From positions 62,001 through 126,000 of the forward strand of contig CAIMFY010000110.1 of NCBI GenBank assembly GCA_903840415.1: a DNA stretch of 64,000 nt, read 5' to 3'. Position 1 is the stretch's first letter; the number at the start of each line of letters is the position of its first letter. Under the pieces are notes generated by a model. It searched no databases, was not told the origin of the DNA, and saw only the letters and a program-made list of their open reading frames with translations. This document shows, piece after piece, positions 1 through 10,000 of the stretch. Position numbers and translations under genes: made by a program. The DNA is from an uncultured Opitutia bacterium (GTDB lineage: Bacteria > Verrucomicrobiota > Verrucomicrobiia > Opitutales > Opitutaceae).

Positions 1-1
1 C

Positions 2-166
2 CCTCCCGGATCGCAGGATCGACTTTATTGGAGTCCGATTTTCGACCCGGTGCGCGAGGACCCGAGGTTCCTGCGCAAAGTCGAAGAGTTGGGGGTCGCC
101 GCGGAATACAAGGTCGCACGTGCGACGCTCGCGCGGATGCTGAAGGAGCAGGAGGCGAAAAAATGA
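2..166 (+). CDS. 3' end of a TPR-type protein (5' end outside window)
   Basis: An open frame enters from the left edge and stops with TGA at 164-166. Its last 54 codons include the motif FDPVREDPRF followed by a charged tail ending in EAKK. The same motif closes the TIR-TPR-TolB-like protein further downstream (FDPVREDPRF near its C-terminus, also ending in EAKK), so this is very likely the tail of another large TPR protein of the same family. Its stop overlaps the start of the next gene in an ATGA (163-166), which places it in the same translationally coupled operon. Whether it carries a TIR or TolB-like domain cannot be seen. Confidence 0.75.
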   Translation, partial: PPGSQDRLYWSPIFDPVREDPRFLRKVEELGVAAEYKVARATLARMLKEQEAKK

Positions 167-3100
167 GTGCCACGGAAAACAAAGCCGTCTTCCTCAGTTA
201 CGCGTCGCAGGACGCGGAGGCGGTGGAGCGCATCGCGGAGGCGCTGCGCGCCGCCGGCATCGAGGTGTGGTTCGACAAGAACGAACTCGTCGGTGGCGAT
301 GCGTGGGACCAAAAAATCCGCCGACAGATCAAGGAGTGCGCGATCTTCGTGCCGGTGATTTCGGTGAACACCAACGCGCGCGCCGAGGGTTACTTTCGGC
401 TCGAGTGGAAACTCGCCGTCGATCGTTCGCACCTGATGGCGGACGACGCGCCGTTTTTATTTCCTGTCGTCATTGACGATACCTCCGACGCCGCCGCGCG
501 CGTGCCGGACAAATTCCGCGAGGTGCAGTGGACGCGCCTCAGTGTGAAAGACACGCCCGAGACGCTCGCGAAGCGTGTGGCAAGACTCCTCGGGCACGGT
601 CCCGCGACGGAGCCGGAGCGTCTTCGCCCCGCCGAACGCCGCGAGGGCGCAGTGCCGGAGAAACCCCGGCTGGTGGGCCGCTTTGCCAGGGCGACGGCGT
701 GGTCCGTCGCGGCGCTGATCGCAGGGTTGGTGGCTTATCTGGTCCTCAAACCGCGGCGCAGTCCCGAGGAGATCGCGAAGCTGCTTTCTCAGGTGCAAAC
801 TATCACCGAGCAGGTGTCGAAGACCACCGGGGAAACGCGACCCGCTTCCAATTTGGCAATTTCCGAGGCGCGCCAGCTCGCGGCCAGCGCGCGGGCCATG
901 AGCTTGGACAAATACGATTCGACGCCGGAAGACTACGCAGCGGCAGAAGTCATGGTGAAACGCGCGCTCGAACTCGATCCGAACGACGCGGAGATCTGGG
1001 CGCTGTCGTCGCACCTCAATTTTTCATTTGGGTCCCGCGGCTTCGATCATGCGCACTCGCGCGTGGCCGCGACCCGCAGCCAGGCCGAACGCGCGCTGAG
1101 CCTCGACCCCAACTCCCTGGATGGGCTTTACGCCCTCGCCCGCTGGCAGCGCGACAACGACGATCCGGCGATCGCCGAGGCGTCGTTCAAGAAAATCCTC
1201 ACGCGCGAGCCGCTTCATTCTGGAGCGCTCGCCGGTCTCGCGTGGATTTACGATCAAACGGATCGGGTAGATGAATCTGCGGCACTCTACGAGCGGGCCG
1301 CGGCCGCGCCGGGCGGCAACCCCGCGCTGGCGCGTTACACGGAATACCTGCTGTTTTTTCACCACGCGCGGTTCGAGGAGGCGGACCGCTGCATCCGGCA
1401 GTCGGTCGCGGCGCAGCCCTCCGCCAACTCGCAGGCCGGGCTCGCGATGGTGTTGCTCACGTGGAAGGGCGAGGCGGACGAAGCGGCGCACGTGCTCGCC
1501 TCGGGGCCGACTGCAGTGCGGAACGAGCCGCGCACGATTTGGACTACTGCGCTGGTGCAACTTTGCCAGCGCGCGCCCGAGGCGGCGTTGAAAACTCTAA
1601 ATCGTTTTTCGGATGATTACATTCAGGACAACTGGTTTGCCGGGCCGAAGGACTACTGGGTGGGCCGCGCACACGCGCTGACCGGACGCATGGAGGCTGC
1701 GCGCCTCGCGTGGGAATCAGGCCTCGCCGTGCTCGAAGCCCGCCTGAAAGCCGCGCAGCAAAACCGCTCGCTGCACTTGATGCGAGGCGAGCTGCTCGCG
1801 TGGCTGGGCCGGAACGACGAAGCGCTGCGCGAGGCGCGCACGGTGGCCGAGCTGGCGCGCAGCGACCGCGTGGCGTGGTTCAATTCGGAAGCGCGCATCT
1901 ACGCGGTGCTCGGGCGCGCGGACGACGCGCTGCCGCTGCTGGAAAAATTTCGCGCGGCGCCCGTCGGCCAGAACGTCGGCTGGCCGCTCACGGCCGCGCT
2001 GCTCCGGCTCGATCCGCTCTGGGACAAGATCCGCGACGACTCGCGTTTTCAGGCGCTGTGTGCCGAGCCGGCGGCAGAAAAAAATAAAACGGGTGCGACT
2101 CCGACCGTAATGCCCGCCGTTCCGCTATCGGCCGCGCGCGAGCTCGCCGACAAGGCGCGCGCCCTGCTTCAGGGATTCGACGCCACGCGCGAGGACTTCG
2201 CCCTCGCGGAGGATTTCTGTCAGCGCGCACTTAAGCTCGACTCGACCGATGGCGAGGTCTGGGCCGCCTACTCGCAGGTCAACTCCGCCTTCGGTTACCG
2301 CGGCTGGGACACCTCGCCGGAGCGCCGCGAGCAAACCCGCGTGATGGCCGAGCGCGCGATCCGGCTGGCGCCGGAATCGGCGCAGGCGAAACTTGCGCAG
2401 GCGGGTGCCTGGAGCGCCTTTGGCATCAACCGCGCTGAGACGGAAAAATTGCTCCGCGAGGTCGTGCAGGAGCGGCCCAACGATCAAGGTGCGCTCAAAT
2501 TTCTTGCGGTCACGGTGCTCAATCGCGGCGGACTCGACGAATGCCTCGCGCTCAACGAGCGCTCCGCAGCGCTGCCCGGCGGCGATGCGCTCGCCCTCTA
2601 CAACAACGCCCGCTACCTCTGGCAGCGAGGCCGGCAGGCCGAAGCCTATACGATGTTGCAGCGTTCCCTGGCGCAGAAACCGTTCAGCTCGTCGCTCGTG
2701 CTCAAGACGATCATGGAAATGACGTGGCGCGGCGACCTTGTGGCGGCGGAGGCGACATTGAAACAGATTCCACAGTCTGCCCAGCTTGAGGATCGGGCGA
2801 ACTACACGGCGGGCCTCGTGCGCTTTTATCAGCGGCGCGCGGATGCGGCGCTGGAGGCGTGGGGCGCGTTCCCCCGGGATTACTACAACGACTTCCAATA
2901 CGACGGACCCAAGGGCCTGATCATCGGCCTGGCCGACGAACTCGATCATCGCGACGCCGCCGCGAAAATCGAGTGGCGCGCGGCACTGCAGGCGGTCGAG
3001 AAGCGGCTCGCGGCGACGCCGAACAATCCCACGCCTTATTTCTACAAGGCGTATCTGCTCGCGTGTCTCAGCGAGAAGGCGGCGGCCGAGGAAGTGCTGC

Positions 3101-3333
3101 GCACCCACGAGCAACTGGCGGGCGTCAAATTCACGGCCGAGTCGCCGCTGTCGTTCGACCTGGCGCTTGTCTACACGCGGCTCGGCCGCTTCGACGACTT
3201 CTTCGCCCATCCGCCGACCGGCAACCTCGCGCGCATTCGGATCGATCCGCGCTTTCAGGCGCTGCGCGCCGACCCGCGCTTCGAAAGCCTCCTCGCGGAA
3301 AATCAGCGACGAAAGGCGGAGTCGAAGAAATGA
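163..3333 (+). CDS. TIR domain - transmembrane - TPR protein (first of four)
   Basis: 1056 residues starting at ATG 163, where the TIR domain begins; the longer open frame upstream reads through the previous gene's tail. The TIR domain spans about residues 6-142, with box 1 KAVFLSYASQD, the BB-loop region GIEVWFDKNE and FRLEW (Glu81), which lines up with the catalytic Glu of NAD-cleaving TIRs such as SARM1. One hydrophobic helix at about 177-195 should anchor it in the inner membrane. The rest is alpha-helical TPR made of two similar halves (about 235-650 and 655-1050), each opening with an ALxLD repeat block plus RGWD/RGFD and closing with an LDPLWDKIRDD/IDPRFQALRAD motif. Probable role: a membrane sensor or scaffold coupled to TIR signalling or NAD hydrolysis; the function is inferred. 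Coupled to both neighbours through ATGA overlaps. Confidence 0.85.
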   Translation: MSATENKAVFLSYASQDAEAVERIAEALRAAGIEVWFDKNELVGGDAWDQKIRRQIKECAIFVPVISVNTNARAEGYFRLEWKLAVDRSHLMADDAPFLFPVVIDDTSDAAARVPDKFREVQWTRLSVKDTPETLAKRVARLLGHGPATEPERLRPAERREGAVPEKPRLVGRFARATAWSVAALIAGLVAYLVLKPRRSPEEIAKLLSQVQTITEQVSKTTGETRPASNLAISEARQLAASARAMSLDKYDSTPEDYAAAEVMVKRALELDPNDAEIWALSSHLNFSFGSRGFDHAHSRVAATRSQAERALSLDPNSLDGLYALARWQRDNDDPAIAEASFKKILTREPLHSGALAGLAWIYDQTDRVDESAALYERAAAAPGGNPALARYTEYLLFFHHARFEEADRCIRQSVAAQPSANSQAGLAMVLLTWKGEADEAAHVLASGPTAVRNEPRTIWTTALVQLCQRAPEAALKTLNRFSDDYIQDNWFAGPKDYWVGRAHALTGRMEAARLAWESGLAVLEARLKAAQQNRSLHLMRGELLAWLGRNDEALREARTVAELARSDRVAWFNSEARIYAVLGRADDALPLLEKFRAAPVGQNVGWPLTAALLRLDPLWDKIRDDSRFQALCAEPAAEKNKTGATPTVMPAVPLSAARELADKARALLQGFDATREDFALAEDFCQRALKLDSTDGEVWAAYSQVNSAFGYRGWDTSPERREQTRVMAERAIRLAPESAQAKLAQAGAWSAFGINRAETEKLLREVVQERPNDQGALKFLAVTVLNRGGLDECLALNERSAALPGGDALALYNNARYLWQRGRQAEAYTMLQRSLAQKPFSSSLVLKTIMEMTWRGDLVAAEATLKQIPQSAQLEDRANYTAGLVRFYQRRADAALEAWGAFPRDYYNDFQYDGPKGLIIGLADELDHRDAAAKIEWRAALQAVEKRLAATPNNPTPYFYKAYLLACLSEKAAAEEVLRTHEQLAGVKFTAESPLSFDLALVYTRLGRFDDFFAHPPTGNLARIRIDPRFQALRADPRFESLLAENQRRKAESKK

Positions 3334-6300
3334 GCGAGCCGACCAAGGCCGTATTCCTGAGCTACGCGTCCCAAGACGCCGAGGCGGCGCGGCGCATTTG
3401 CGACGTGCTGCGCAGTGGTGGCGTCGAAGTGTGGTTCGACGCTGACGGCGGGCTCGAACACGGCGACGAATGGGACGTAAAAATCCGCCGTCAAATAAAA
3501 GAGTGCGTGCTGTTCATTCCCGTCATCTCGGCGAACACGCAGGCGCGGCACGAAGGTTATTTCCGGATCGAGTGGGATCTCGCGGCGGAGCGGGCGCGCG
3601 GCATCGCGAGCGGCGTGCCCTTTATTTTGCCGGTCGTGATCGATGACACCCGCGAGCCCGACGCGCTGGTGCCGGATCGTTTCCGCGCCGTGCAGTGGAC
3701 CAAGCTCCGCGGCGGCGAAGTTCCTCCCGAGGTGCAGCAGCGTTTCCTGAAACTCTGGTCGCACCGCACCGGCGTGTTGAAGCACGAGGCGACGCAGGCG
3801 AGCGCCCCGGAAGTTCGCGCCGCACCTTCAGCCGCCGAGACGATCGGCAAACCCGGCGTGAAAAATTACGCGCTCATCGCGGCGGCGATCGCCGTCATCG
3901 TTGCCGGCGTCGGTTGGTGGCTGCTCGGCGGACGCAGCAAACCCGCTGCGCCGTCGCGCGCGCCGGCCATTGCCGTCACGCCTGCGAACCCCGCTCCGGC
4001 CACCGCGCCGCTTTCCGAGGCGCGGCAACTCGCGGAGAAGGCGCGCGCGCTGTTCGACGCTCTCGACGGCACGCGCGACGACTACAAGCTCGCGGAAGAA
4101 TTGATCGCGCAAGCGAAGACAAAGGACGGCACCGACGCCGAGGTTTGTGCCGCCGAGGCGCAGTTGCATGAGCGATTCATCCAGCGCGGCTGGGACTCCT
4201 CCGATGCGCGCCGCGAGGCGGCACGTGCAGCGGTGCAACGTGCGATGCGGCTCGATCCGCAGTCGTTCGAGGCGCGCTTTGCGCAAGCCTTTCTGCTGAG
4301 TTACACTGGCAGCGACGGCTTGGAGCGCACGCGGCAGATGAGCGTGCTGCGACGCGAGCGGCCGACCGATCAGCGGATCCTTCGCGCGCTGGGCACGGGA
4401 CTCGATCGTCTGGGCCGCTTGGAGGAAGCGATCCCGATCTTGGACGAATCCGCGGCACTGCCCGGCGGCGACCCGCTCGCGCTCTACACCAAGAGCCAGA
4501 TTTATTGGTGGGTCGGCCGCACGGCCGAAGCCGAGGCGGCGATTGAGGCATCGATCGCACAGAAGCCGTTCACCGGGGCGCTGCTGATGAACGTCTGGTA
4601 TAAGACGACCCTCCATGGCGATCTCGACAGCGCGTGGGCGCTGCTGAACCGCATCAACCCGGCGGAATTGGTGGAGGACCGCGCCTGTTTCTTTGCCTTT
4701 TGCATCGAGTGGTATGCGCGCCGACCCGACGCCGCGATTGCCCACCTCTCGGTCGTGCCGCGCGACTGGCTCAACGACAATTTTTATCGCGGACCCAAAG
4801 CTCTGCTCGTCGGCGACGCCCAGCAACTCGCCGGCCGGCCCGACGCCGCCGCTCTCGAATGGCGCGCGGCGCTCAAGCTGGTGGACCAACGGCTGGCGGC
4901 CAGTCCCAACGACTGGCAATTGCTCAGTCATCGCGTCGGCCTGCTGGTCCGGCTGGGCCAGCGCGAGGAGGCGGAGCGCTTGCTTGGCGTGCTGACCCAA
5001 CTGCTGGGGTCCGATGCCGATACGACCTCGCGTGTGCTGAGCAGAGCTTACACGCAGCTGGGCCGCCAAGCGGAAGCCATCAGCCAAATCTCCGCCGGCT
5101 TGAAACGAGGCAAGCGTGCCGTCCTATTCACTGCGGCCGACCTGCGGCTCAATCCCAGCTGGGATCCGCTGCGCAGCGAACCGGCCTTCGCCGCCGTCAT
5201 CGCCGAAGCCGAAGCGATCGAAAAAGCGGCGGCGCTCCAGAGCGGCGGTGGTGGCGGCGCCGCGCTGGCTCCGGCGGCCGACGCCAAATCCGTCGCCGTG
5301 CTAGCGTTTGCGAATCTGAGCGACGACAAGGGCAACGAGTATTTTTCCGACGGCATCAGCGAGGAGTTGCTCAACGTGCTTGCGAAGGTGCCGGGACTGA
5401 AGGTGACGGCGCGCACGTCGGCGTTTTTCTTCAAAGGCAAAAATCTGCCGATTCCCGAAATCGCCAGGCAACTCGGCGTCGCCTACGTGATCGAGGGCAG
5501 CGTGCAGCGCGCGGGCGAGAACGTCCGCATCACTGCACAGCTCATCAAGGCCGCCGACGGGTTCCACGTCTGGAGCGAGCACTTCGACCGCGAGTTGAAA
5601 AACGTTTTCGCGCTGCAGGATGAAATCGCGGGGCTCATCGCGAACCAACTTTCGCTCAAGCTTGGCGCTAGTTCCGCCGCGGCCGCGACGAGCGTGAACC
5701 CGCAGGCGCTGGAATTCTATCTGCAAGCCAATCAATTGATGCGTTTGCGCGACACGATTTTCATCAACACCGATCGCGTGGAGGAACTGCTCAACCGGGC
5801 GCTGGCGCTCGAGCCGAATTTCGCGCGCGCCCAAGCCATGCTCGCCGTGGTCTGGACGGTGCGCGGCAGCCTGCAATCCAGCTCGATCAGCCGCTTCGGC
5901 CAGCGCCATTCGCCGGAGCGGGCGCGGATCGAAGCCAAGGCGCGACAGGCGATCGCGCTCGACCCGACGGCACCGGAACCGCACGTCGCCCTGGCAATGG
6001 GAATGTGGACCTGGTGGGATCGGGCCGGCGCCGAAAACGAACTACACACCGCGCTCTCGCTCAACCCTAGTCATGCCGTCGCCCATCAGCAACTCGGGAT
6101 CATGGCCATGGATGACGGACGGATGGACGATGCCATCGCCGAGGTGAGGTTAGCGGTGCAACTGGATCCCCTATCGCAGGACTCCATCGAGTCTTTGGCG
6201 CGCAAGCTGCATGTGGCGGGCCGCTACACTGAGGCGATCGCCACCTACGATCGCGCGCTGGCTCTGGCCGACTCCGAGGTCGCGCGCGAGCACAAGGCTT

Positions 6301-6683
6301 ACGCGCTCGCCCAACTGGGCCAGAAAGAGGCCGCGCTGGCCTTGGCCCGCAGCCTGTCGCTTGAATGGCTGCGATTCCGGACGTTCGCGGCGGCAGGCGC
6401 CTGGGCGGAGGCGGAGAAAACGTTCCCGACCACAGCACCTGAAAACCGAGCCTATTATTTGTTCATGCTCGGGCGGACGGAAGAAGGACTCGCCGCCCTC
6501 AATCCGGCGGAGATGGAGTCAACCTATTTGCACGACGTCCTCTTTGAACCCTGGTTCGATCCGGTCCGAGAGGATCCGCGCTTCAAGAAATTTCTGGAAA
6601 CGCTCGGCGTCACGGAATCCCACGCCCGTGCGCAGGCGTGGCGCAAGGCGCATCCGGCAGAAAAATCGGAGGCGAAGAAATGA
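3330..6683 (+). CDS. TIR - transmembrane - TPR - TolB-N-like - TPR protein
   Basis: 1117 residues from ATG 3330, which overlaps the previous stop (ATGA). The N-terminal TIR domain (about 6-142) has KAVFLSYASQD, GVEVWFD and FRIEW with Glu81 in the catalytic position. A hydrophobic helix lies at about 181-199. One TPR module follows (about 215-645), then at about 652-778 a domain beginning SVAVLAFANLSDD and containing EYFSDGISEEL and VIEGSVQR. This is typical of the TolB-amino-terminal-like domain (COG5616 type) often found next to TPR repeats in regulatory proteins. A second TPR block closes the protein, ending FDPVREDPRF. It is the only complete member of the four with the TolB-N-like insertion. 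The FDPVREDPRF ending is shared with the partial gene at the left edge, so that gene may have the same architecture. Confidence 0.85.
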   Translation: MSEPTKAVFLSYASQDAEAARRICDVLRSGGVEVWFDADGGLEHGDEWDVKIRRQIKECVLFIPVISANTQARHEGYFRIEWDLAAERARGIASGVPFILPVVIDDTREPDALVPDRFRAVQWTKLRGGEVPPEVQQRFLKLWSHRTGVLKHEATQASAPEVRAAPSAAETIGKPGVKNYALIAAAIAVIVAGVGWWLLGGRSKPAAPSRAPAIAVTPANPAPATAPLSEARQLAEKARALFDALDGTRDDYKLAEELIAQAKTKDGTDAEVCAAEAQLHERFIQRGWDSSDARREAARAAVQRAMRLDPQSFEARFAQAFLLSYTGSDGLERTRQMSVLRRERPTDQRILRALGTGLDRLGRLEEAIPILDESAALPGGDPLALYTKSQIYWWVGRTAEAEAAIEASIAQKPFTGALLMNVWYKTTLHGDLDSAWALLNRINPAELVEDRACFFAFCIEWYARRPDAAIAHLSVVPRDWLNDNFYRGPKALLVGDAQQLAGRPDAAALEWRAALKLVDQRLAASPNDWQLLSHRVGLLVRLGQREEAERLLGVLTQLLGSDADTTSRVLSRAYTQLGRQAEAISQISAGLKRGKRAVLFTAADLRLNPSWDPLRSEPAFAAVIAEAEAIEKAAALQSGGGGGAALAPAADAKSVAVLAFANLSDDKGNEYFSDGISEELLNVLAKVPGLKVTARTSAFFFKGKNLPIPEIARQLGVAYVIEGSVQRAGENVRITAQLIKAADGFHVWSEHFDRELKNVFALQDEIAGLIANQLSLKLGASSAAAATSVNPQALEFYLQANQLMRLRDTIFINTDRVEELLNRALALEPNFARAQAMLAVVWTVRGSLQSSSISRFGQRHSPERARIEAKARQAIALDPTAPEPHVALAMGMWTWWDRAGAENELHTALSLNPSHAVAHQQLGIMAMDDGRMDDAIAEVRLAVQLDPLSQDSIESLARKLHVAGRYTEAIATYDRALALADSEVAREHKAYALAQLGQKEAALALARSLSLEWLRFRTFAAAGAWAEAEKTFPTTAPENRAYYLFMLGRTEEGLAALNPAEMESTYLHDVLFEPWFDPVREDPRFKKFLETLGVTESHARAQAWRKAHPAEKSEAKK

Positions 6684-7072
6684 GCGTGATCGCAACCCAT
6701 TCCTCGGGCGCGTGGCCGTGGCCCGACTCGCTGGATGCGCTCCAGGCCGCGCCGCAGCATCACTGCGTCACATTTGAAAACGATCGGGTGCGAGTGCTCG
6801 ACACGCGGATCAGCCCGGGCGACACGGTTCCTCTGCACACGCACCGCTGGGCGTCCGTGCATCACATCCAGAACTGGAGCGATTTTGTGCGGCGTGATGC
6901 CGAGGACCGCGTGCTCGTCGACACGCGCGGCCGACCGGCGCCGGCGAGTCTGCCATGGATCCAGTGGGGTGAGCCGCTGCCGCCGCATACGCTGGAAAAT
7001 GTCGGCGCGACGGAGTTGCACGTGGTCAGCATTGAGCTCAAGAGTGGTCCGTTCGCGAGTTCCCACCCGTGA
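6680..7072 (+). CDS. small cupin-fold protein
   Basis: 130 residues from ATG 6680, overlapping the previous stop (ATGA); its own stop overlaps the GTG of the next gene (GTGA, 7069-7072). The region around residues 47-62 (SPGDTVPLHTHRW) resembles cupin motif 1, with metal-ligand candidates His53 and His55. A second conserved stretch (PPHTLENVGATELHVV) fits cupin motif 2. No signal peptide or membrane segment, so it is probably cytoplasmic. The substrate cannot be predicted; cupins include dioxygenases, isomerases and ligand-binding sensors. Its position inside an otherwise all-TIR operon, with coupled junctions on both sides, suggests it works with those proteins. Confidence 0.72.
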   Translation: MSVIATHSSGAWPWPDSLDALQAAPQHHCVTFENDRVRVLDTRISPGDTVPLHTHRWASVHHIQNWSDFVRRDAEDRVLVDTRGRPAPASLPWIQWGEPLPPHTLENVGATELHVVSIELKSGPFASSHP

Positions 7073-10000
7073 GCGATTCCAGCAAAGCCGTTTTTCTCAG
7101 CTACGCCTCGCAGGACGCGGAGGCGGCGAAGAAAATTTGCGACGCGCTCCGCGCCGCGGGGGTCGAGGTGTGGTTCGACCGGAGCGAGCTGCGTGGCGGC
7201 GATACGTGGGACCAGAGTATCCGCAAGCAGATCAAGGAGTGCGCGCTGTTTCTCCCGGTGGTGTCAGCCAACACTCAGGCGCGGCGCGAGGGCTACTTTC
7301 GGCTCGAATGGAAACTCGCCGACGACCGCACGCACCTGATGGCGCGCGGCACGCCGTTCCTCGTGCCAGTGTGCATCGACGACACGAAGGATTGGGACGC
7401 GCTCGTGCCGGACTCGTTCATGAGTGTGCAGTGGACGCGGCTGCCCGGCGGCGAGACGCCGGCGAAATTCTGCGACCGCGTGCTCGCGCTGCTCCGGGGC
7501 GAGGTCGCGCCAGCGCGTCCGCGTCCTGCCGCGCGGGCGTCGCACTCCGACTCATCGGCGTCCTCGGTCCCGTTAGCGTCGCCGCCCGATAAAAAATTTC
7601 CGACGTGGACGCTCGCGGTCGGCGCTGCCGTCGTGATCGGCGCCGGCGTTTTCTTTGCGACGCGATCGAAGCCGCCGACACCGCCATCGTCAGCGCCGGT
7701 GGCTGCCGCCACGGCTCCGGCCGCGCCGGTCGTGGCGCCGCCGGCCGCAACTTCGGGGGACCCGGAACTCAAGCGGGCGCAGCAACTCATCGATTCCCCG
7801 GAGGCAATTTTCGCAGACGTCACGCTGGCGGAGGAATTGTGCCGCAACGTCCTCTCGCAGCGTCCGACTGATCCGGCCGCGTCCGTGATGATGGCGCGCG
7901 TCCAGAGCTATGTTTTGTTGCGCGGCTTCGATCGTAGCGAGGCGCGCTTCTCGCAGGCGCGGCAGGCGGCGGAGCGCGCCTTTACCCTGGCTCCGGACGA
8001 CGTGGAAGCGGCCGCCGCAATGGGCACCTATCTTTATGCTCGCGGTATCGAGCTGTCGCGCGCCGCGAAACTTTTCCGGTCGGCGATCATGGCGCGACCG
8101 GATGAGCCGCGGTTTTACCGGATGCTCGACAACGTCCTCTCGAACGATTCCAAAGTGCCGCGGGCGGAGCTGATCGCCTCGGCGGAGCGCACGGCGCAAC
8201 GTTTTCCCAAGGATGCGCTCGTGCACTACGAACTGGCCCGGCACTACCGCGATGCGGCGATGCTCGAGCCGACCGAACGCGAGCTCGACCTCGCGATCCA
8301 GCTCGGTCCCGTCGCCAACGCGATCATCGCGAAGGCGCGGCTGGCGCTTGTCGTGCGGGGCGACGCCGCGGCGATGAAGGCCCTGCTCGATCAATTGCCC
8401 GAACGCTACCGCACGACGGACCGCGCAGTGTTCAGCCAAGTCCAATATGCGTTTGCCAGCGGTCGTTATGAGGAGGGCCTCGAGGCGCTGCGGGCGGTGC
8501 CGGAGCCGTGGCTGGTGGATTTCGAATTTACCGGGCCCAAGGCGCTGCTGGCGGGTGAGCTGCAGTTGTTGCAGGGCAAACCCGAACTCGCGCGGCTGAG
8601 CTTCGAGTCGGCGGTGGCGGAGCTCGCGAAACACACGGCGGTCGCCAACGTGAGCTTCCGTTCCATGTGGCTCGACGCGTGGCTTCTCGCGCGACTCGGG
8701 CGGGGCGAGGAGGCCCGCACGCGCAACGCCGTGATTTTCCCGGAATATCCGCGGCCGTTCCAAATCTACTTGGGCCAGAACTGGTGGTTTAACCCGATCA
8801 CCCTTAACCTCATCATCGGCGAACGCGCCAAGGCGCTTGATCTGATGCGCGAAGTGGTCGAGTTCCAGGATGGCCGCGGCATCATGCGCGTGGCCATGAA
8901 GGTCGACCCACGCATGGCGCCGTTCCGCGACGATCCGGAAATCAAGGCGCTGCTCACGGCGCCCACGACGACCGGCCCGAAGATCGCCCTCACCGCCCGC
9001 GATTGGCCGCATAACCCCGAACTGAAGCGCGCCATCGCCCTGCTCGACGGGCTCGACGCCATCCGCGACGACTTCGCGCTGGCCGAGGAGATCACCAAGC
9101 ATGAACTCGACCGGGTGCCGGGCGACGCCGAGGCCGCGACCGTGATGGCGCGCGTGCAAAACCAATATCTCCTCCGCGGCTTCGACCGGCGCGAATCGCG
9201 CGCCGCGCTGGCCAAACAATACGGCGAGCGGGCCGTGCAACTCGCGCCCGACGAACCCGAGGCGCTCTATGCACTGGCGAATTTTCTCGGCAGCCGGGGC
9301 GCCGATGCGACGCGGGCGGAGAGCCTGCTGCGCCGCGCGTGCGAACTTCAGCCGGGCCAGCCGCGCTTCTGGCGGCTGCTGGCCACCCAGGTTTTTGATC
9401 GGGATCGGGCCGAGGCCATCAAGATCGCCGAGGAGAACGTGCGGCGGTTTCCGGCGGACGCGCTGACCCACTACGATCTTTCCATTCTCTACCGCAATCA
9501 GCGGCGCTGGGCGGATTTTGAGCGGGAGACCGACGCGGCGTTGGCGCTCGCTCCGGTCGCGAATGCGATGGTGTGGAAGGCCCGGGCGATGCTCGGATTG
9601 CATGGCGACATCGCCGGCATGAAGACCTGGCTCGACAAGGTGCCGGCGCGACTCAACTCGCAGGAGCGGGCGGTTTACAGCCGGTTCCTCTACGCCGCGA
9701 TGACTGGAGAATTTGAGATCGGCTTTGCGGCGTTGCGCGGTTTCACCGATCTGTGGTTCGTCGAATCGAGCGAATACGGCGGACCGACCGCCCTCCTCAC
9801 CGCGACATTGTTCGAGTTGCAAGGCAAGGCGGCGCTCGCCCGACTGCAGTATGAGGCCGCGCTCAGCGAGGCGCAGCGGCAGAAGGCGGCAACCCCCTCG
9901 GACCTCTACGTGCGCGGCGCGGAAGTCTGGGCGCTTCGCGGACTGGGCCGGCTCGACGAAGCCCGCACGCTCAATCGCGCCTACCTCGAAACGGTGGCCC

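Noticed and set aside
7690-9822. 710-residue minus-strand open frame inside a TIR gene
   Set aside because: The plus strand carries an uninterrupted TIR-TPR protein; this frame is Arg-rich shadow.
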